Source: Agrypnia vestita (lineage: Eukaryota; Arthropoda; Insecta; Trichoptera; Phryganeidae). From it: DNA of 64,000 nt. The stretch lies in the NCBI GenBank assembly GCA_016648135.1, contig JADDOH010004258.1, positions 186,001 through 250,000 of the forward strand, read 5' to 3'. Of the stretch, positions 1 to 10,136 are shown in pieces. The notes under the pieces are model-generated. The model ran no database searches. It had not been told where the DNA came from and was given only the letters and a program-made list of their open reading frames with translations. The translations under genes were made by a program, and so were the position numbers. Within the stretch, counting starts at the first letter, position 1; every line of letters begins with the position of its first letter.

Positions 1-1569
1 TGCATCCAATTCTCACTCGCAGTATTTATTGCTTTTTCTTTCGCCACTTAGGTAAATACTTCAGTTAATTCACTCGATATCGTCGCTTCAATTATCGCAC
101 TTGGCCACCCTGACCTCGCGGCTCGCAGCCAACTTCGCACTGTTTTTGCCTGTTAAGCCAACACCTCAAACGCGAGTATCTATGCGCCACGGCCGGTGTC
201 ATATTTATAATCTTGAATGCTAATTTTTCGTACTTTCTGGGTTATTCTTGTGTTTAGGAAAGTGTGAAAATTGCGGGAAATTAAATAATAGATTACATAC
301 TTCTTTTTTCCTCTAACCCTTGGTTCTTATCCTCTTGATAGAGCAGTTGTAGTTGCTATTACAATGATGACCATGTCTAAAACTATACGGTGTCCAAAAC
401 TATCCGATCTGCTGCATTTCTGACGGCTTCCTGAAGTGAGCCATTGCATGCAGAATTCACTAGATCCATTAATATGGTTGGCTCCCGTGGGATTGGATTT
501 CTTCGATTCTGTCACATCTGAGCCTCACGTCTTGTGGCGTGTTCAAAGAATTTCAGTTGCGCAATTGTATTGCGCAAGATAAATATTGCTCCGATTTCGT
601 TTCTTGTAAAATTGAGCTGTTTGGAAGCTGAATAATGAGCAATTATTTTATTTTCTTTAATTTTAATTTTTCTATAATAATTGCACGACAGATCGACGTG
701 ACAATTTACGAGATAAGCATCTTATATGGAAGTGATCTTCTATTTGATGCTTTTAATGCTGTCATTAAATTCATCTACATGATCGCCCATTTCGGGCATG
801 GAATAAATAATGCGTGACTCGATTATATAATTTTCATAGACTTAGAGTGCGATACATTGGTCGACCGGTTCATTATCTACAAATAGTATATTTTGAGATA
901 ATGCGGAAAACCAATATTCAAATGGTGACCATAAATAAAATATTATTTATATCGGCCTGAGTTGTACATATTATGTCAACAGGTGTCTAAATATTTAATA
1001 CTGATAAAAATACTTACGATTTATATATTTTTTTCCGATATGAGTTGTTAAAAATTTTAGATTGAAGATTTAAAAAAATATATTTAGGTATCTATCATAC
1101 TTATGACGTTTTTCTGTTCCATATACAACTTCATACTTTCATGAGACTGTCAAAATTTGAATAAAATCCATCAAAATTAAATAATGTGTATCATATGCGT
1201 AAAATATTAAGTAAAATTAAATAATATTTAAAAAAATTGGTTTAAATCTGACATCTTTGATTTAGTGCTATAAAATAACATCAGGAGGCGTAATAGTCTG
1301 TCCCACAAGTAGGACATTTGAAAATATCTTACTAGTGACCCAGACAGCATCAAGATTTTGTTTAATTCTTTACAAGTTTATCTTCAATATAATTAGTTTG
1401 GTTGCATTTATAAGTTATCTGAGTACTGAATCAGATAGAGGGTATACTTTACAAAAAACTGCATATTCAACTCAAATTTAGATTTTTCAGAGATTTTTGA
1501 ATAATAACTGGACGATTGATATATGTATAGTATTACACATAATACGCAGAAGGAAGTACAAATTGCACC
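1..1569. other. AT-rich sequence, no recognised gene
   Basis: Only short open frames, with no protein signature I recognise. The first 200 bases are less AT-rich than the rest. No repeat shared with another part of the window was found here. Confidence 0.5.
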
Positions 1570-2256
1570 GGACACAATCCCTTTTTACTCCCTTTATATT
1601 AACTCGTGGCGTCTGCTTGCTTGCCGTCAACAAAAACTTTGGATCGATTTTTGACCCTTTTCCCGTGATCCAATCGAGCTGAAACTTGTCAAGCAGACAC
1701 GTGGCGACGATCAAGAAGATCTATCAAATTTTCGTTAAAAAAAATTAATAATTGTAATATAATTTCGGATTTTTAGAAATTTTATTGCTTTTTTCAAATT
1801 GAAACATTATAAAAGTTTGATTAGCAACGGCGCGGCGGCCCGATAACGTCGCGGAATATTTTCTAAATTTAAATTACTTCGTCGGTATAATAGGTACATC
1901 ACTACGAATTTCGAAAATTTACAAAACAATTGTTTCACAGATGACAGCAAAATTGTTTTTTTTGGGAAAAATAAACTAATAATTTATTTCTTTAATATTT
2001 CTGCTTTAGTTTTGAAGAATTCTACATAACTCAAATCTGATTCTGACTAAATCATTTGACGCTGGAAATTCATAAGGTACGATATTGATGATAATTGAAT
2101 CTATCAAAATCTTGACATCTCAAAACATCTGACATCTTAGAAATATATTAAATTTCTGTAAGTTTAGTGTTATGTTATGTTTTAATTCGTCTTTAATTAT
2201 TGTTATATTTTACAAAGAAAGGGAGTATGGTAAAAACTTGGTTTTTATGGGTTACT
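1570..2256 (-). mobile_element. MITE family C copy 1 (ACTCCCTTT ends), interrupted
   Basis: The block starts near ACTCCCTTT (1587) and ends with AAAGGGAGT (2218-2226), a terminal inverted repeat. The same ends and interior (GTCGCCACGAGTCTGC, then GATCACGGGAAAAGGG, then ATCGATCC) recur at 37471-37755 and 53186-53461 in the opposite orientation. All copies are flanked by a conserved AAAAACCAAGTTTTTAC segment, so the true unit may be larger. This copy is longer than the others because roughly 1800-2210 holds extra sequence. I see no transposase, so it is probably non-autonomous. The superfamily is unknown. Confidence 0.6.
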
Positions 2257-2752
2257 TTTTTAAAATTTTGTATGGGGCCCAATTTTTTTAGTTACGCCGC
2301 TGGTCAAAGATGTACTTCTTATTATAATTAAGATAACAACCTAAAGAAGGCGGAGCCTACTCCGAAGTTAGGTAGGTTCTGACGTGAAGAAGTAATTATG
2401 TTTGTGGTAGGTATCAACTAATAGAATTTGTTTGCAATAACCAAATGTTTAATTTTTTCTTCCTTTGATGTGAGTGTTGCACCTCGCGGCCGTCAAATCT
2501 AATTAACCTTTTTCCTTGAACATTTTAGCACCTGCTCGGCGCCGATTGGCCGAGGTACAGGGCGGTTGCAAATTTTGTCGACGGCGGTGTTTTGTTTAAA
2601 AACGCGTTTTCTGGATTACATTAAACAGTTTTTGATTTTTTTTCGTGTTTGTCTCTCGAGTGGTGTGAAAGTGCTGGCTTCTTTAGGGAACAGTAAAGAA
2701 TATCTAGAAAATAAAAAAAAAGTTGTAATATAATAACCGATTACAACCTATA
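2257..2752. other. Intervening sequence with a GC-richer patch
   Basis: No gene recognised. 2485-2600 is distinctly GC-richer than its surroundings and contains a GATTGGC (inverted CCAAT) motif. It could be promoter-like, but there is no supporting exon. Confidence 0.3.
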
Positions 2753-2856
2753 TGTGGGGTATAAAAGCAAAGACTGCAATATTTATTTATTTTATTTATT
2801 TATTTCAACGGTTACGAAACCTATTAAAATAATTTGATGTTATACAAAATACCTTT

Positions 2857-2931
2857 TATAATATAAAATGACAAAGTAATTTATAATATAAAATGAAATA
2901 ATAGTTTATAATACAAAATGAGAAAGGAAAT
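2857..2931. repeat. 25-bp tandem repeat, 3 copies
   Basis: Three imperfect tandem copies of a 25-base AT-rich unit beginning TTTATAATATAAAATGA. It follows an (ATTT)n tract at 2782-2805 that resembles a LINE-type tail. Both lie inside the family B MITE. Confidence 0.6.
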
Positions 2932-3136
2932 AAAAGTAAGTATTAGATAACAAAGATAACAGATATAAAATACAGAGTAAATATAAAATAACAGAGATTA
3001 AAAAATATTAATTACCGAGTAAATATATAATAACAAAAGTATAAAAAAAGAAACTATAAATATCCAAAAAAAAATTAATGCAATCATCGTGGATTATTAA
3101 TATTGAATATACTGAAGTCGAGTTTTTATCGGAAAT

Positions 3137-3428
3137 ATATATACTAATATATAAAGAGGTAAAGTTCGTAAGTTTGTAAGTTTTTATGTAGTGGGTAATC
3201 TCCGAAACTACTCATCCGATTTCAAATTTTTTTTCATCAATATTTAGAATGATCTTTCAGGGTGGACATAGGCTATATATTATCCCGTTAAAATAAAAGG
3301 GCTTTTCGTGATGACCTATTATACAAATGATCGAGTTTGTTAAGTACGCTGCCTTAATGGTAAGAGATTTTTAAATACTTTCTGTAGAGAAGTTGTAGAA
3401 CTCAAAAAGTTCTGCGCGGATAAGCTAG
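3137..3428 (+). mobile_element. Non-autonomous Helitron-like element, degraded
   Basis: The 5' part (TATACTAATATATAAAGAGG, then CTCCGAAACTACT) matches the start of the Helitron at 21221-21674. The 3' end is GCGCGGATAAGCTAG followed by T, the CTAG-T end typical of lepidopteran non-autonomous Helitrons. The 5' TC dinucleotide is not clear. It sits inside the family B MITE: flanking sequence on either side lines up with continuous sequence in the 63-kb copy. Confidence 0.6.
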
Positions 3429-3577
3429 TTGCCTATTATTTTATAAGAAAAATGATTTTGGAAGGGATAGATACATACAATCGAGAATTCAGTACTTTCT
3501 AAATTAGTAATCCTAGGTGCATTTAAAACATTTATTTATTTTTTTAGATATTGCTGCCTTTGCTTTTATACTCATCA

Positions 3578-4029
3578 TATATGTTTTAGAAGCTTTCTAG
3601 GTAAACGTATCATAAATCTTTATTAAGGGGTTACACCACCCGAGAGCCTGAAATGTAGAAATTGAATGATTTCTTATATATATTAAATTTTTTATTAGAA
3701 CTTATAAACTTACATATAAAAACATAACTTGATAGGATTTTTTTTTTGAAAAAAAAAGCACATTCAAATATCCATAGTATTTAATGGGATAACAGCAATA
3801 AATATAATTATTTTTTTTGAAAGTATGCAGCTGATTAATAATAACTTAAACAATAATAAAAATAAGATAAAATATAAAAAATTGTAATTTAATTAAAATA
3901 AAATAATAATTTTCATAAAAAAAATTATAAGTGTTCTTTAGATTAAAATGAACGAGTGATGCAGAGTATGAATATATTAGGAATTAATGTAAAGATATTC
4001 TTAGCATAATCAATAATATTAAAAAAAAG
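3578..4029. other. AT-rich sequence, nothing recognised
   Basis: Very AT-rich. No open frame or shared repeat identified. Confidence 0.5.
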
Positions 4030-4320
4030 TCGCTCAGATGGTTTGGGCATGTCCAGCGAATGAATCAGGAAAGAATGGAAAGAATGATAGTAATACTTGT
4101 GTTGATGGTACCAGAAAGAGAGGACAACCGTAGAAGACGTGGCATGACCAGATAAACCAGATACTGGTTAGATACAGATCCCGTTAGAAGCCTCAACAAC
4201 CGGCGAGCTTGCATGCGAAGATGTATGGGGATGAAGCGAGAGTTGTATGAGAGGACAGAAGAGTGTGGCGCTCTATCCTCTCTGCCTACCCCAACGGTGA
4301 AATGGCCTAATGGTAAGTAA
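4030..4320 (+). pseudogene. LINE 3'-end relic (reverse-transcriptase C-terminal region)
   Basis: The plus strand translates to SLRWFGHVQRMNQERM, the hydrophobic 'LRWxGHVxRM' signature near the C-terminus of many insect LINE polyproteins (RTE-like and related clades). Further on, in shifted frames, come KTWHDQINQ and, near 4270, residues resembling 'WRSxLSAYP', which usually lie just before the stop. Frameshifts and stops break the frame, so this is a fossil. The same family is seen at 6721-6945. The open frame on the opposite strand here is an antisense artefact. Confidence 0.6.
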
Positions 4321-4768
4321 GGAAGAGTAGTGGTAGAAAATGAAAAATTTATTTTCAAAATGTTAAGTTGCGCAATGTTAAAGAATAACAAAAAAGTAAA
4401 CCTACACTTGAAAAACTTTCTAAAAAACGCTGAAAGAAGTATGGTTGCAAAAAAAATATATCTGAAACCAGTTAGCACAAATTATTTATTCTTTTCACCT
4501 TAAAATATATTACTACACACGTTCACAAAATTCTTTTCTCATTGAAAGATCGAAAAATTAGGAGCAAATACTATGGAGTCTTGCATTATTTTTTGGCGGT
4601 TAATATTTCAAAATTTCATATCTCAAATTCGAAATAACCTTGCGTACTAAAAATAATAATGTTCCAGATAAAATAGGCTGTGCAAATATCACAACGCCTG
4701 AGCGCACTATCAAAGACACCGCTTTATAGTAATGATATATATTTTTAAACGAAGTTAATCATTAATAT

Positions 4769-4985
4769 TGTCACGAGTTACATATCTAGAATCGAGAAAA
4801 GCTGCACATTATCGAAGTTTTCCCAACAGTCTAGAGGACTTTGGAATAAACTAAAAATCGTTAGAAAACGTTTTTCGAAACGAATTCGCCCAGGAACTAA
4901 TGTAAACTAGTTGTCACCCGTCAAAAATGACGGAAAAATGATTCGCGTCTTTCCTAAGCTCTATTTATAGGATCTTTTTGGCGGA
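4769..4985 (+). repeat. LTR-like relic (TGTCACGAG start)
   Basis: It begins TGTCACGAGTTACAT and contains CTAGAGGACTTTGGAATAAAC. The same order of motifs (TGTCACGAG, then CTAGAAGG..GGAATAAAC) is seen at 62503-62945 and, partly, at 7855-8049. A TATTTATAG box lies at about 4971. No retroviral-type ORF, primer-binding site or second LTR was identified. The LTR call rests on the TG start, TATA-like box and resemblance among copies. Confidence 0.35.
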
Positions 4986-6711
4986 TTGCGGATAAACGCG
5001 GACGGACGGACAGACAGACAATGAAATAATTATATTTGATGTGCGAGGCATGCGCGGCAAGTTAGTTGTTTTGGCAGAAGCGAAATCACTGAAGCGAAGC
5101 CACAGAAAGCGAAAAACTGCGGGTGATACTACCACAACGGCGCGAGTCGAGAACCTATGTGCGGAATTTTCTAGTGCGAACCTGAGCGATGAGCGTTTAT
5201 TTTGGTAGGTACAATCGGTTTTATTCGATTTAATTTGAATATACACTCGGAGTGCTACAGAAACCATATAATTTTATACTATAATTGAGGTTTGTATTGA
5301 TACATAATGTAAAATATATTTTTAATAATACTTTTAGGTGTGTGCAAGTAATCTATATATTTTATTATGTCGCAACTACATCGCAATCACTCTATATTCC
5401 CTAGTAACAAAATGAACTTTACACCCAATTAGACTACGGCCGGCATTCTCTTGAAAAATGATTAATTTCTTTTTGTGTTACAATATATTCCTAGAAGTTC
5501 GTTTCACACGGAAATCCAGGGGAGTATTCCGGCCGAGGTTAGTTTAAAAAATTGATGAGTTTTTAATTAAGGCAGGGAGCTAAGTGCCATCCGTATCCGG
5601 GCAGTCATTTTGTATTTCCAAATTGAAATGTACCACGCTCCACACCGGGTTATACCTCGCATCGCGGCTTATTAGTGAGATCGTGACATCTATGGGTCAA
5701 AGGGTAAAGGGGAAATAAGCAAGTATTGTAATTTTGTATTATTTTTATATAGGTACTTCTGAAATGTGGAAGTGAAATACGGTATATTAATTAACTTTGT
5801 TCTTAATATTGTATTATATATTTATATAGTTTTAATGAATATATATATATTTTTAATATTTTCTCAACGTATTCTTATATAGGTTCTTACAAATCTTATA
5901 TACCTATAGACTGCATAAACAGTTTTTCAAGATGCCTGTAAAAATATATATGTATATAGATGATTATTAATAAACAATAATAAATAAAAATTATTTTAAA
6001 AAGTCCGGAGTTGGAAAACATAACGAAATCAGACTGAATGTGTGGACATGCGTTCGCTCAGACACATGCGTGGAAAATCGATTTGCAATAGAGTAAGGGA
6101 TAAACGAATTAGGAGCAAATTTAAAGCCGGTTGTAGCATAGTAAGTAAGATAATTTTTATTTATTCATTATAATGTTATTAATTTTATAGTTTACAAAGC
6201 AATAACAATTTGAAGACAAGGGCATATAGAAAATATATTTTTAAACAGGAAAAGGGTCTCCACGCAAATATATAAAAGAACGTAATTCTCCGCTTAGCAA
6301 TGTCCGTCACTAACATTTACCAAAAAATATTATAATCAATTATTAATATCAAATAATAAAATTTTCCAAAATACTTTATAAAAAATATATACAAAATTAT
6401 TAAAAAAGAAAATAATGTATTTGATTTATTATTTACATTTTACATTATATAAACCTTTAGGACATTAAAACTACTGATTAATGTAAAACTGAAATTCAAA
6501 CATGTAAAATTACGTGAATTTTGACGGGTTTATTAAAATGCTCGTGCATGCTTTAAATATATAATTATGAAATAATCAGTAAATTGCAAGTACAGCTTAA
6601 GTTAAATGAGAAATCATTATACCTAAGGAAATAGGAGTATCCAGGAATATAGAAATATATCAAAAAGTAAACACAGAAATAATAAGAAAACCATAATATA
6701 AAGAAAAATAG
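4986..6711. other. Unassigned sequence
   Basis: Mostly AT-rich with no gene recognised. 5005-5025 is a short (GGAC)/(AGAC) run. 6000-6130 could be a very decayed LINE C-terminus, but frames are too broken to support a call. Confidence 0.35.
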
Positions 6712-6835
6712 CATATCTAAAGCTTCCCTTAGGTGGTTTGGTCATGTGGAACGTATTAGCGAAGAGCAGACGGTAGTGAAAATGTATGTGGCAACTCGAA
6801 CAGAGGGCGTCCGCGAAATTCCTGTTACCGTCACA
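6712..6835 (+). pseudogene. LINE 3'-end relic, plus orientation
   Basis: Plus-strand translation around 6725-6790 reads SLRWFGHVERISEEQ, then VVKMYVATR, the same LRWFGHV signature as at 4030. Only about 40 codons are left. It abuts an inverted fragment of the same family. Confidence 0.55.
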
Positions 6836-6955
6836 ACGTCTCTCTGCGGAGGTAGGTGGAGAGGTTAGAGCGCCACACTCTTCTGTCCTAACACACAACT
6901 TTCGCCTCTTCCACATTCAAGCTCGACGATTGTTGAGGCTTCTAACACTACATTG
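6836..6955 (-). pseudogene. LINE 3'-end relic, minus orientation
   Basis: On the minus strand this stretch (GCCTCAACAATCGTCGAGCT, then GGACAGAAGAGTGTGGCGCTC) closely matches the plus-strand sequence at 4185-4280. It is therefore a second piece of the same LINE family, inverted relative to the fragment just before it. Confidence 0.6.
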
Positions 6956-7854
6956 AAATTTTCAAAAATTGATATTATTATTTGTATGTATCTGTTTATG
7001 TTAATTAAATACACCTGAAAAATCATGGTTTTTCTGAATTTTCAAATTATTTATTAGAAAATGATCACAGTTTTGATAAAAATTTAGTACTTTCTATTTT
7101 ACACATAAATAATTTTGGCCTGAAATTGAATGATCATAAATCATTAGAAATTAGTAAAACATGTAATAGTAAACAAAATATTTTAAATAATCAATTACAT
7201 TTAACTACTAGCCCAATTCTAATTTTTTTTCCAATAATTGTGTGTAATCAGGAACTTCAGGAATAATATTTAAAAATAATTTTTCAAATAATTTAGAAAA
7301 AAAAAGACATTATTCATTTTGATATTTTGAAATTTATAAAACACCCCGATGATGGAAAGGTTTTTCCGAAATATGTAAGTGTAATTAATTAACAAAACAT
7401 AAGTACATACGTACAAATAATGCAATCAATTTTTTAAATACAACATCAATTTAAACACGCGCAAAAAAGATTTGCGCAATTAAATTACTCGATTCGTCAT
7501 TTTGAAATTTTGGCAACTGGGAAAATTAAATAAATATTCATTAAAATAGTAGAACTGTTTGACATATAAGAAAATTAGAAATATTGCGTATTCCTACACG
7601 TGTACAATTAAAAACGATTTATATTGCAATTATCATGTTGATTGGCCTAAAACCATGACGGCTGAGCAGATTGAAATGACGCTGTTCAACAAAGCTGATG
7701 ACTTCACCGTCCATACACGGAAGAAATAAATCATATCATTTTATCAGCTGCAATGTCACAATTCCTACGCAGTATTCGTGTGCGTGTTATTTCACGCTTC
7801 GAGTACTTATATTTTAGAGTAGGTATATTTTCTTCGAAATATTTAAAATTATAC
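6956..7854. other. AT-rich sequence, nothing recognised
   Basis: No supported gene or shared repeat identified. Confidence 0.4.
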
Positions 7855-8049
7855 AGCCACGAGACTGTAGAAATGACATATAATCGAGGATTCTTCAGTA
7901 CTCTGGACGTTTTACAATAAATTGGAAATTACTAGAAGGGATTCTAGAATAAACGTTGACAATGCCGACTGCATTCGCGAAACGTCTGGAAACCCGAAAC
8001 GGTACATAAAGTGGCAATGCTATTACGGAGCATAGTTTGGTGTGACAGT
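7855..8049 (+). repeat. LTR-like relic, truncated
   Basis: GGAAATTACTAGAAGGGATTCTAGAATAAACG here closely resembles 62575-62605. CACGAGACTGTAGAAATGAC at the start resembles the TGTCACGAG start of the other copies. The similarity stops at 8049, exactly where a family A repeat begins. Confidence 0.35.
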
Positions 8050-8216
8050 TCGGCGATAAATTACAGATGTCTCACAGAGACGAAGCTATTTATATGGGAA
8101 AGTATGTATGGAAGTATTTAATTGGACATTACAGGGCTTACAACTTGCCACGAGGCTGGCTTAAGTGATCACTTTACACAATGTAACGTTCACGATTCCA
8201 CCCATGATTGAATTGC
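8050..8216 (+). repeat. Dispersed repeat family A, plus copy
   Basis: Shares with six other loci the order: CTCACAGAGACGAAGCTATT, a TATGGGAAA step, a GGGCTTA..ACCT step, and GGCTTAAGTGATCACTTTAC. Only about 34 bp separates it from an oppositely oriented copy at 8250-8387, so the pair could form a foldback. Confidence 0.65.
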
Positions 8217-8249
8217 ATGAAAGTTGAATATATGGTTGTTGTGTACCAT

Positions 8250-8387
8250 GTAAAAGATTTCCATACATAGTTTCCCATATAAATAGTTTTGTATATCTGA
8301 GGTCTCTATAATTTATCTTATTTAATAATAATCCCTGTGGAAAAAAGTCCAGTAATTGTGTTCTTAAAAATTTAAACTCTCATAAAT
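8250..8387 (-). repeat. Dispersed repeat family A, minus copy
   Basis: Read on the minus strand it runs AAGAACACAATTACTGG, then ATAAATTATAGAGACC, then ACTATTTATATGGGAAAC, matching the 5' half of the copies at 37065 and 54885. It is truncated before the GATCACTTTAC end. Confidence 0.6.
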
Positions 8388-8405
8388 ATTGTAAATCCAC
8401 AGATT

Positions 8406-8411
8406 TTTATT
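8406..8411 (-). promoter_or_regulatory. Candidate polyadenylation signal AATAAA
   Basis: On the minus strand AATAAA lies about 240 bases downstream of the stop codon at 8652-8654 and just before the repeat at 8250-8387. It would serve as the 3' end signal if the small peptide gene is real. Confidence 0.3.
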
Positions 8412-8651
8412 TCATACTTTAAAGCAATGAAGATGCTTAAAAATCCCGCAATTAAAAGAAAGATAATAAATTTCTACAGTTAAAATTTTTAAAAGGATGC
8501 GGCTAATTTTCAACAAAAAAACATTAATTGTTATTTCTTTCACAACACATAATAGCCATGGGATCTTCTGTAAAATAATTAACTAATTCCAAGCCCATAA
8601 TTCCTCACCGAAAATCAATCACAAACAATTAAATAACATCCGAGAATACGT

Positions 8652-8747
8652 TTAATCTTTTGCATCTTTTTTCTTCGCGCCCTTTTGTAAGGCCTGTCCC
8701 GCCAAAATTGCAAACGAAATAAATACCCCGAAGAAGAAGGTTTTCAT
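8652..8747 (-). CDS. Candidate small secreted peptide, 31 aa (possible last exon)
   Basis: Minus-strand ATG at 8747 opens 31 codons ending in TAA at 8652. The protein has a textbook signal peptide: MKT, then a hydrophobic core FFFGVFISFAILAG, then a small-residue cleavage region (GQA). A short strongly basic tail follows (LQKGAKKKDAKD). If cleaved after GQA, the mature peptide would be about 12 residues. The codons are more GC-balanced than the flanks. An AATAAA lies about 240 bases downstream. An AG that could be a splice acceptor sits about 12 bases upstream of the ATG, so an upstream non-coding exon is possible. No GT donor occurs between the signal region and the stop, so the frame probably ends here. 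I do not recognise the family. It could be a chance ORF or a pseudogene. Confidence 0.4.
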   Translation of the reverse strand: MKTFFFGVFISFAILAGQALQKGAKKKDAKD

Positions 8748-8769
8748 CAGTGCTATACCTACATGTTTT

Positions 8770-9228
8770 TGAAAGTAACCATTTGAATTAACCTTTTTGT
8801 TTAATGCCTTTTGCTTTTCTTCTCATTCTTGTCATTCGATCTCTGGTGAGGATGAGTCCTTTTCACAGACAAAAAACTTAAGGTCTTATTATTTCTTGGT
8901 CGTTTTCCGTACACACGCACTGACAGTATGGCGTGGGGGTGGAATCTATACACACACTGACAGAGGCGAACGTAGGTTTTCTTAAATAATTGTGTTGTCA
9001 CGGAGTGCAAATTAAAAGGGGCCTCTATCAGCAAGAATTTTGAAAAAAGTTTTATTTTTAGTGCAATCACAATATATATTTATATACATATATTTATAGA
9101 ATATTGTGTTTGCTATTCTATTTAATATCAGATCAAATTTATAAAGAACAAAATTTGGGTCAGATCGGACAAACTGTGTAGATTTGTATAGAGAACAGAC
9201 AGATAGACAGACAGACATTGAGTTTTAT
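8770..9228. other. Unassigned sequence upstream of the peptide ORF
   Basis: 8810-8990 is moderately GC-rich, with overlapping short frames on both strands and no recognisable product. 9198-9217 is a short (AGAC) microsatellite. Confidence 0.3.
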
Positions 9229-9585
9229 AGGTATAGACTTATATCATATAATATAATCATTTGATTTTGTATTTTTAACTAACCGGTTTTGAAAACTATC
9301 GTTTATTAAAAAAATATTGTTTTTATTTTTATTATTACAACATGATAAAGATAAAAATAAATTAAATAAAAAATGGGTTTATACATTTTACATGTAGTTT
9401 TTTAGGTATAAACTTATATAATATACTATAATCATTTGATTTTGTATTTTTAACTAAGCGGTTTTGAAAACTATCGTTTATTAAAAAAAAAACAAAAAAT
9501 ATCGTTTTTATCTTTATTATTACAACATGATAAAGTTAAAAATAAAGTAAATAAAAAATGGGTTTATCCATTTTACATGTAAGTC
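9229..9585. repeat. 175-bp direct tandem duplication, 2 copies
   Basis: Unit 1 starts at 9229 (AGGTATAGACTTATAT) and unit 2 at 9404 (AGGTATAAACTTATAT). Both contain ATCATTTGATTTTGTATTTT, a GGTTTTGAAAACTATCGTTT step and end in AAAAAATGGGTTTAT. They differ by point changes and a poly-A length change. No coding is seen. Confidence 0.85.
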
Positions 9586-9833
9586 ATGTCGGTTTGAATT
9601 TGGTTAAATTGGAATCTCTAAAAATAAGTAAATCATGTAAAAGTGATAAAAATATCATTAAGTAATTAAACATAACCACGAGTTCTATCCAAATTTTCTG
9701 ATGGGGATTTTTTTTATCATTCTGATGAAAGTAACGATAGTTTAGATGAAGGAAATAAACCTCAACTTAGTGCATACAATCTGCGGCCGTGTAAGAAACA
9801 ATCGGTAGGTCCTTGACCCCCGTGGGGACACTC

Positions 9834-9857
9834 CTGATGACACTCCAGCGAAATGTC
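9834..9857 (+). ncRNA. Hammerhead-like core, weak
   Basis: CTGATGA, eight bases, CGAAA then TGTC. The two conserved hammerhead boxes are in the right order and spacing, but the intervening bases do not form a clear stem II. Likely a decayed copy or chance. Confidence 0.2.
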
Positions 9858-10068
9858 AAGAATTGAATCTCCTACACGCGGTTCGTAGAAAATGTCAATT
9901 TTGTTTGAAAACCTAAATGGTTATTATATATTCTTCCTTATTCCCATTATAATAATAAGTTAAAATTAGTAAGACAAAATAGACGGGACGCGGATGGTCG
10001 CGTAAAGTTTATATGAGAAATGTCAAGACATGTGTTAAAAGTCAAATTTGACGAAGCGACATGTGTGC

Positions 10069-10109
10069 GACAGTAGCAGTCAAGACATGTTGTCTTGATT
10101 GCTACTGTC
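10069..10109. repeat. 41-bp near-perfect palindrome
   Basis: The arm GACAGTAGCAGTCAAGACA is followed by its near-exact reverse complement, with almost no loop. It ends 26 bp before the TA target duplication of the mariner. Confidence 0.7.
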
Positions 10110-10136
10110 TACTCTATTGTACACTCTCACATTATA

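Larger units (their letters stand above)
2753..3577 (-). mobile_element. MITE family B copy 1, with nested insertions
   Basis: The left end is TGTGGGGTATAAAAGCAAAG and the right end, read on the minus strand, is GAGTATAAAAGCAAAGGC, giving a terminal inverted repeat. TA-rich flanks on both sides fit a TA target duplication. Read on the minus strand, 3440-3577 matches the left half of the compact copy at 63363-63607, and 3080-3125 matches its right half. This copy is enlarged by an AT-rich insert (about 2790-3075) and a Helitron-like insert (3137-3428). No coding capacity is seen. Confidence 0.65.

Noticed and set aside
300..520. Possible vector contamination (GAATTCACTAG-like string at about 451)
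   Set aside because: The match to common cloning-vector junctions is short and imperfect and the flanks are not vector sequence.
4065..4478. 137-codon minus-strand frame
   Set aside because: Antisense to a recognisable plus-strand LINE relic; its residues follow no family.
6623..6916. 97-codon minus-strand frame
   Set aside because: Crosses two LINE fragments in opposite orientation and ends in AT-rich low-complexity sequence.
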